The notes below the pieces were generated by a model that saw only the letters and a program-made list of their open reading frames with translations, had not been told where the DNA came from and did no database searches. Shown here in pieces: positions 45,399-64,000 of a stretch of 64,000 bases of DNA. Both the position numbers and the translations under genes were made by a program. The stretch covers positions 8,680,001 through 8,744,000 of the forward strand of contig CAVNZM010000006.1 in NCBI GenBank assembly GCA_963693365.1, given 5' to 3'. The first letter of the stretch is position 1; each line of letters begins with the position of its first letter. The stretch comes from Amoebidium appalachense. Taxonomy: Eukaryota; Ichthyosporea.

Positions 45399-45521
45399 CC
45401 GTATGTGTGGGTGATCGATCGAAAAAAGGGATATGGTGCCCAAAAATAAACCCTACACATCGATGACAGTGACACACGCAGGTGCACTGGCAACCATGTA
45501 TTCATGTACCATGCACGCCCC

Positions 45522-45552
<31 letters not shown>

Positions 45553-45831
45553 AAAAAAAAAAAAAGAAAAAAAAGTTCTTGTGTTCCTTTTTTTCTTTTT
45601 TTCTTTTTTTTTTTTTGTGGGGGGGGGGGGGGGGGAGGGGGGGGGGGGGGGGGGAGGGGGGGGAGGGAGAGGGGAGGGGTAGGAGGGCGGAGATGGGTGT
45701 CGTGGGGTGTATGGATCTGTGACACTTTGCATCTTTTTTGCCCCTTTAATTTCTTTGTCGTCGCCGTCGTCGTGGTGGTGGTAATGGAGGGGGGTGTTTG
45801 TCCGGGGGGGGGGGGGTGGGGTGGGGTGGGT

Positions 45832-45876
<45 letters not shown>

Positions 45877-45954
45877 ATGGACACCAGGAACAAAAAAGGT
45901 GGGGGGGGGGGGGGGGGGGGGGGGGGGATAGTTGACCAGTGTTTGCATTGAGAA

Positions 45955-51803
<5,849 letters not shown>

Positions 51804-52313
51804 ATACATGGCTGTGTGGTCCTGCTACGTGCCTGGAACTTGGCCGTTGTGAGACAGAAATTTCGAAGCTAAGAATCGAATGAACTTGCGTTTGTGCTGA
51901 GCTGCATTTAATTTAGTAACAGGTTGAAAATGGCTGATTTATTGGGTAGTGTGTGGAGACACGTGGCACGTGTGTGTGTGTGTGTGTGTGGTTGGGGGGG
52001 GGGGGGGGGGGGGGAGGGAGAGGGGGGGGGGGGTATTTTTCATTTTGAATCAAGGGCCTCAGGAACAAACGCTAAGAGGGCTACTCAGGCATGTTGCCTC
52101 GGTCGTAGAATTCTTGTATCTTCGATGCACTGCGACCCATTTGACTAGTGTGGTACCGAGTGCATGGAGCACTGCACGTATGGGCCGTGTGCATGGGGGA
52201 GTGTAAGACATCTGGTATTGTAGTCTATTAACAGTATATTATTAGTGAGAATGAATGCATATAATAAACACATCAAATCGTGCGCCAACAGGCCCGCCTT
52301 CCACCCCTCCCTC

Positions 52314-52360
<47 letters not shown>

Positions 52361-53063
52361 ACACTCCGTCCCACCCACCCACCCACACATACACACACAT
52401 TCAGTCAGGCTCATCTCTCAGGCCACCACCGCTTGAAACAGTACAAACACCAGCACACACCTACCTGCACACGTGTAAACAGCACCGCGAAACACTGTTG
52501 CACACACACACAAACACGCACACACAAATACATACATACACCCACACACACACACATACAGGACCTCAGCACACGTCCGGCCATTTCAAAGGCACACCCT
52601 ACCCAGCAACACTGAGATGAATGGTCACAACGGAAGGGGGGGGGGGGGGGGGGGGAGAAGGGTTGCCAGCCTGGTTTACAAGTCCATGAGCCTTGTGCAT
52701 GCTCGACCAGTGTAACATCATGTTTGTATTTAGTGTGCCCCATTAACATGGGATTATTATCGCTATCTTAATGCTGGTGTTAGTGACCATATTCGGGAAA
52801 AAAGAAACCAAAGCATATGCATACACCAACCCATGAATTGCATACGTGCACGCATATGTACAATAAACCACTGCATACATGCATACACCCATTATTAGAG
52901 GTGCGGTCCAGCCGACACAGATTTCAGTCTTTAGACACTATCACCCATTCATTCAGATATTCTGTTGCACACAGTACAGAAGCACCAAAAGCCTAAACCA
53001 TTGTCTGACCCTATGCACCTATGTTCAACCTGCTGGCCAGGTGGTTTGCACAAACCACACGTG

Positions 53064-53098
<35 letters not shown>

Positions 53099-53116
53099 AT
53101 CGATACAAGTATAAAT
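51804..53116. other. Spacer between convergent genes
   Basis: No gene is supported. It holds G tracts (about 51991-52013), a C plus CA tract (52317-52364), AATAAA-like sites near 52263 and 52859, and an A tract (53065-53097). Confidence 0.5.
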
Positions 53117-58674
<5,558 letters not shown>

Positions 58675-58900
58675 TGTGCACACAATGTTCTGTCACACAA
58701 CCAAGGCATAAGTTGCAGTGCCGCAAAGCTGACCGTGATGACTGAATACAAAACGAAGGGGAAACTTTGAGTTTGGTCTCGACTCGGACTCAGACTCTGA
58801 GTCGAACTTCAGCGGCGCCGGCTACTGGTTATGTACAGTTAGCCGACTCAGCGTTCCTGATTGGCAGGCATTTCCCGCCAAAACCCCCACATATGCAGAC
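58675..58900. promoter_or_regulatory. Divergent promoter of USB1 and the gene at 58901
   Basis: Only 226 bp separate the two start codons. An ATTGGC (reverse CCAAT) lies at 58859-58864, and a GACTCGGACTCAGACTCTGA-like imperfect palindrome at about 58779-58804. Confidence 0.4.
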
Positions 58901-59059
58901 ATGATAGTGGACTGCTTTAGCCGCCCTGCCCTGCCGCCTGCCGTTTCGGAAGTTCCCAAGCCTATGTATAGCCCTGAGAAAATTGTTGCTCTGTTTCAGG
59001 GGGGTGAATGGGATATTAGTAACCGGGTGGTCTCCCTTCCCCAGCCTCCCTTCCGCCCT

Positions 59060-59101
<42 letters not shown>

Positions 59102-60177
59102 ACCACCACCACCACCACCACCTTTCCTCCCTTTCCTCCCTATCTTCCCCCTCCGGATCCGGAGTCCCACCTTCCCCCCCCTCCTCGCTATCTTCCCCCT
59201 CCGCGCCCCCCCCACCCTCCCCTCCCCAAAACCCCACGGCTAAGCCTCCCTCCCGCACACCTTTCCCCTAAATTTCGTTCCCCTCACTAACCAACTACTC
59301 GACTTCATTTCCATCAACACTTGACACTTTCGTTGGGGCCATGCTTTTGTGCTTACTGTTCGCGTGTGTGCGTGTGTTGAGTGAAAAACTGTGTGTGTGT
59401 GCGCGCGCGTACGTGCGTGCGTGCGTGCCATGCGTGCGTGTAACAGTGGATGTGAGCACGTGCATGCGTGTACATGTGTGTTCCTGTACATGTACGCGCC
59501 ACGCTGGGTTCAGTGTTTTGTGCGTGTTTGTGTGAGCGTGTGTGTTTATGTTTTATACCATGCTTGTGCTGTCTTTTTTTTTCTTGGCCCGTGCACACAC
59601 GTGTGTCTACTGTGACCTGTGTGTGTGTACTTACGTGTGTGTGTGTGTGTGTGTGTGTGCATGCCCTCAGTCTCCTTCTTTCTCTATGTATTTGTGTGTG
59701 CACTGTGTGCGTGTGTACAGTGCGTGTTGTTTGCGGTGTATGAATGTGGCACGTGCGAGCGCCTGAGAAAAGGGGAAGGGGGGGGTGTGGGGGGAGAAAT
59801 AGGGAAGTGGTTGATTGGGATACGAGGGAGTGATCATGAGAGAGGAAAAAAGGAGAGGGAAAGTGTATGTGCATGTGTGTGTGCGTGCATGTTCTCTGAG
59901 CATACAGAGCCGACAAAATGAGCATGTTCACGGGTTAGTTGTGTGGCTGCGTGGACACATGTTGTGTATGTGCGTGCTTGCTTGCGTGTGTGCCTGCCTG
60001 CCTGCCTGCCTGCCTGCCCGCCTGCCTGCCTGCCTGCCCGCCTGCCTGCCTGCCTGCCTGCCTGCCTGCTTGCCGGCATGCATGCATGCATGCCTGCCTG
60101 CCTGCCTGCCTGCCTGCCTGCCGCAGATGTGTGAGTGCACGTCGTGTGTGAGTGTGGTACATGTATGCGACAGAAAG

Positions 60178-60260
<83 letters not shown>

Positions 60261-60435
60261 CTTTTTTTTTTTTTTTTTTTTTTTTGCAAACGGGGGCCGG
60301 GCGCGCCTCCCCCCAGTCCTCCAAAAACAAAACTGTTTTACTGTCCCCCCCGTGTTATCGGTTTCCAACTCAAGAATCCCTCAGATAAACATGGACGTAT
60401 TTGAACTGCCGCACAGTTGCTCAACAGTATTCTAA
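58901..60435 (+). CDS. Possible short gene, unknown (tentative)
   Basis: Exon 58901-59026 starts ATG and reads VPKPMYSPEKIVALFQGG, ending AACCGG|GTGGTC. A possible last exon, 60385-60435, reads INMDVFELPHSCSTVF and stop; the phases match and give 58 residues. AATAAA lies at 60687-60692. The intron between holds poly-C, TG, CTGC and C tracts. Further exons may have been missed. No domain is recognised. Confidence 0.3.
59985..60122 (+). repeat. CTGC tetranucleotide array
   Basis: CCTGCCTG repeats with a central (GCAT)n interruption near 60072-60090, followed by a C tract of almost 100 bp at 60179-60277. Confidence 0.9.
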
Positions 60436-61093
60436 TAGCAATTTACACGCGACGCCGGACCCTGTATCACTAGTTATATACACCTAATATGTACACCGCG
60501 CTCAACCTTAGTGCCATGGTTTCAGCATGATAACACGTACAATTACATGCACGTATCTATTGTTTTTGCGTGCTTTGGTGTACACCGGGTGCTTTTTTTT
60601 TGCTCCTGTTTATATAAATCACGTGCATGGAGGTCAGCCAACCAGTTGTCTTCGGCGTGCCTGCAATAAGAGTCAATTATTAGAACAATAAAGCTCTTGG
60701 AATCAATGTGTGGGTGTGGGTGATTTTGCGTGCCTTTTGGCCATGGTGGGCACGGGTGAGGGGGGCCCCGGAAGGGGGAGGGGGGAGGGGGGAGGGGGGG
60801 GGAGGTGAAAAAAGGTTAAGACGTGGCGTGGCAACAAGAGGAGGGGGGGGGGGGGGGGGGGGGGAGGGGGATGGGGGGGGGGATATACAGGTAGGAGGGT
60901 GATCCGAATGGAGGCTGGCTGGGGGACAGGTGAGGGATTCCAACTCATCTACAGAGGAGCTCGATGGGAAAGCGGTATGACACTTCAGGCTAAGTTTGTG
61001 CAATTTGTTAGGCTGGCAAGCACATGCGGGTGCTTGCAAGCTTTTAAGCTTGAGCTGGCCGATGGGCTTTTCTACTTTTTGGGGGAGCGTGGC

Positions 61094-61132
<39 letters not shown>

Positions 61133-61386
61133 AGGCCGCCAACATTACGTAGTGAGTTCTCGAGGCACTTGGTCTGTGAAAGTCATAGTATTGTGTGCAT
61201 GCACATGGTGCCAAATACCTCTTTTGTGATGTAAATCCAGAGGTCCTCCCGTTCCCTCCTCCACACCACCACCACCACCGTGCGCGCCGCGCCCACACAC
61301 ATACGCACACGCACCATAGCTATGACACACACACACACCAAAAAAAAAAAAGAAAGAAAGAAAGAAAAAAGAACACACACACTAAG

Positions 61387-61437
<51 letters not shown>

Positions 61438-62093
61438 AAAAAAAAAAAAAAACCTCAGCGTTTGTGTGTGCACACCAGCCTCATGCGATACTGTGATCAT
61501 GACAGACCCGGCCATGCTGTAGCCATTGTTTGTTGTGGATTTGCGATCTGTCCGCGGCAGTGTATTTCTTTCAGCCCGTGTCCTGGATTCAATATGCATA
61601 TGCACACACATACAGGCACGTCACGAATATATACACTGCAAAAGTTTTGGCTTTACACCGTTTGAATTTCTCATTGCAAACGCGGCCGTATTTGCATAAT
61701 AACAGGTGTCACATGAACAAATTAATGCTAAATCGTTAAAGCCCAAAAACTGCCTCTGTACTGTGAGTCTTCTAAAAGTTCTAGTGTTATATAGTACTTC
61801 TTCGGAAAATGGATACATTTAAAATGTAAATTATAAATGTCAGTTCCAAGAAACTGCTGCCTGCTGCTATACTACAGAAGATAGAAAATGCGTTAGTGAA
61901 ACTGGATAGCCGTCCCAAGTACAGTAGTTCAAACGAATGCTCAAGGGAAAAAGCTATTCTTTTTTTTTTTTTTTTTTTTTGTGGGGGGGGGGGGGGGGGG
62001 GGGGGGGGGGAGGGAGGGGAGGGGGGATGGGGGGAACCAAAAAACAAAGGAGCACCAAAAATCTGTGTGAACAGACCCTGTCACATGACCATT
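60436..62093. other. Spacer upstream of the lipocalin 3' end
   Basis: AATAAA at 60687; G tracts at 60842-60864 and 61098-61131; CA/A tracts at 61328-61452; a T/G tract at 61960-62010. An open frame at 60956-61098 (VQFVRLASTCGCLQAFKLE) could be coding but has no supporting splice partner. Confidence 0.4.
60687..60692 (+). terminator. Polyadenylation signal AATAAA
   Basis: AATAAA followed by GTGTGGGTGTGGG-rich sequence 20 bp downstream; it would end the tentative gene at 58901-60435. Confidence 0.4.
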
Positions 62094-63845
62094 CTAAATC
62101 GAGGGCATATCATGGGCCTTTCCCTTTTCCACGTGCGTGCAATTTGGCTCGCTGCAGTATGCACACCCCGATGCAAACACATTGACCGGCTCAGCTAGCA
62201 AACGTGCTTTTCCGGCGGAAAGCCTAAGTCTCTGCCCCTGTTGCCTCCTACGGAGCCAAATCGCACCCACAATCAAACACACCAACCCTAGCAGCCCAAA
62301 CACCACCACCTCAAGAACAATGCTTACAGTCTTTTTCTTATCACCTCCATCCTCCTCCTCTTCTGTCGACGAAATCTCCCCCACCACTGCATTCTTGTCA
62401 ACCACTTCCGTCGCCGGAGCAGCCGCAAGTGACGTCTCAGCAGCCATTGGTGTTTCCATAGCAACCGTGGTAGTCGGGGCAGCTGATTGGACTGCACCGT
62501 TATCCATCTCGTCCTGCTCACCCCCCATCACCACTAGCGGCCTATCCACACTGGGTGCGGTTTCTGCTGGTTTGGCCGGTTCTTCCCCAGCCCCCTCACC
62601 CATGGGTGTCTTTGGCTCGGCTGCCAGTTTGGTGTAGTGGCAGTCATCGTGACTGATTTTCACGGGGGCTGTACCGAAAAATCCGAAATCGGACACCGCT
62701 GCTTCCACCTCCCTTCCGTATTTTTCATCGAAGGTGCGCGGATCCCGAGCCAAAACAAACAGTGCGTGACGCATAGGGCCCGTGATGAGTGCATACTGGT
62801 ATTGGCCATTTTCTATTGGGCCAGCACCCACCACCCATTGCGCTACCCCCATGCACCAGAGGCTGGTTCCGTACAGAACTCGCATTTTGCCGGGCGAAAC
62901 ACTTGTAACTGCGCCCGCAACTTCGTCTCGCTCCAGCTCCCCCTGCTCATTCTCTGATTCTTTGGTCGTGGTGAGGGTGATGCCCCCCTTTGCATTCCGC
63001 AGGTAGTCTAGGGTGACACACTTGCCGTCGCCTTCGAACGAGAGCTGCAGGAAGGGGCTGGTGTACATCTGTGGGTGGAGGAGTGTGTGTAAGTGGATGG
63101 TATTGCACAGGGTTGAGGATTTATGGCGGATGTTTGTGTGTGTGTGAGTGCGACAAGGGAGGGGGGGGGGGGAGAGGGGGTGGCAGGGGGGGGGGGGGAA
63201 GAAGGGGGAGGAGGGGGCACAACTGCTCTGCATGCATGGGGTCTGTCAAGGGTCGGTGCCCATGTCCACAAAACACGGTAATCCTATACAAGAGCCGCAT
63301 AGCGCGTGCCCAGTGTTTGTGTGTGTGTTTGTGTGTGTGTGTGTATGTGCAAGTGCACACATGTGTGAGCCGCGGCATAGGATATGGTCAACTAGATTAA
63401 TATTTGGTTATACATGCACAAACAAATTTGGTCCTCTGTGCTCCACCCCACCCTTCCCCTCCACCTGCTCCCGCACCCTCCCTCCCCGCCCTCGGGCTCC
63501 ATCATTTCCCACTTTTTACTCCGACCCCTTCCTTTCACCACCCAATAGCACCATCCAAGCACCCAACCAGCACACCCCATGCACACACCTGATACCAGCG
63601 GCCCATGAAAGCATCCTGCTTGAAGTCCTGCACGGTGGCTGGAAGTGTGTTGCGCATGTGGATGCGCGGCATGGCCTTTTGCATCTCGGCCATCATGGAG
63701 GCCATACGGTCGGCATTGATGTCTTGGGCCTCCCCCAGCCTCTTCTCCATCTCGCACACTTTCTGCTTCAGAGCATCCCGGTCTGATGGGTTCATGGCTG
63801 AGATTAGCGTGGCAACACCGTCGCCGTTTTCAACATCGTCCGGAC
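62094..63845 (-). CDS. Membrane-anchored lipocalin (5' part outside the window)
   Basis: Two exons are visible on the minus strand: 63589-63845 and 62094-63068, in phase, giving about 409 residues with the N-terminus missing beyond the acceptor at 63846. A coiled-coil-like stretch (DALKQKVCEMEKRLGEAQ) precedes FMGRWYQMYTS, the lipocalin GxW motif. GQYQYALITGPMRHALFVLA follows, which resembles the YxYALV block of ApoD/Blc lipocalins. After the barrel comes a Pro/Glu/Ala/Thr-rich stalk, an acidic EEEEDGG, one membrane helix (VVVFGLLGLVCLIVGAIWL) and a basic RRRQQG. The cytosolic tail has SGCAYCSEPNCTHV. Lipocalins bind small hydrophobic ligands and are normally secreted; here the protein would be type I membrane-bound if a signal peptide exists upstream. 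Confidence 0.8.
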
Positions 63846-64000
63846 CTGTACGAGTAGAGTTAGTCCTTAGTCACCATACAGCCCACAATGGTTGAACGGC
63901 CATCCAGCAGAATAGGGGCAAGGTGAGATGTGAGTGACGTGTGTGTGTGAGTGACGTGTGTGTGTGAGTGACGCGCACGTGTGTGTGTGTGTGTGTGTGT
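63846..64000. other. Intron of the lipocalin gene
   Basis: This stretch lies upstream of the first visible exon and contains GTGAGTGACGTGT repeats and a TG array reaching the window edge. Confidence 0.5.

Larger units (their letters stand above)
44645..45954. other. Spacer with a repeat copy and probable promoter
   Basis: Poly-C at about 44654-44691; a copy of the poly-C-tailed repeat (45004-45137) ending at an acceptor-like CTTGCAG (about 45166); three tandem CACGTG+CCAAT units (45188-45295); a TATA box at 45391; then C/A, T/G and G tracts up to the next start codon. A 5' UTR intron is likely. Confidence 0.5.

Noticed and set aside
59985-60122. CTGC array considered as a CRISPR-like array
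   Set aside because: The unit is 4 bp with no spacers; it is a simple tetranucleotide repeat in eukaryotic DNA.

Overview
The window is nuclear DNA from a eukaryote, most likely a single-celled one. Genes are split into short exons (21-250 nt) by GT-AG introns. L10a, a U6 snRNA processing enzyme and an NADPH oxidase are recognisable. I cannot name the lineage. A homopolymer- and microsatellite-rich background (poly-C/poly-G, CA/TG) fills the introns and spacers. It creates many long spurious reading frames (His-Thr, Cys-Val, poly-Pro, poly-Gly), which I left out.

I reconstructed the genes by eye, matching splice sites and reading phase. Left to right: NADPH-oxidase-like flavocytochrome (+, 947-5962); a decayed reverse-transcriptase-like tail (about 7620-8393); a claudin-like tetraspan gene (-, 9103-13410) facing a second one (+, 14306-17349); an intronless beta-carbonic anhydrase (-, 19444-19944); a ten-exon gene of unknown function (+, 24456-34362); a small three-exon unknown gene (+, 34730-37079); ribosomal protein L10a (+, 38047-40691); a six-exon unknown gene (+, 41753-44644); a seven-exon gene with a Rossmann/methyltransferase-like pattern (+, 45955-51803); USB1 (-, 53117-58674), divergent from a tentative short gene (+, 58901-60435); and the 3' part of a membrane-anchored lipocalin (-, 62094-63845, running off the right edge).

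The most interesting signal is a dispersed repeat family lying mainly in introns. Every copy I found inside a gene is in the gene's sense orientation, on both strands. Copies end in a branch-point-like CTAAC followed by a poly-C tract, which often leads directly into the CAG of a 3' splice site. Two copies are about 97% identical over 387 bp and carry tRNA-promoter-like boxes. Two intronic minisatellites are also made of CTGAC plus pyrimidine- or CA-rich units and end at acceptors. This suggests introner-like or SINE-derived intron 3' ends. CCAAT boxes, TGACGTCA palindromes and some TATA boxes lie upstream of several starts.
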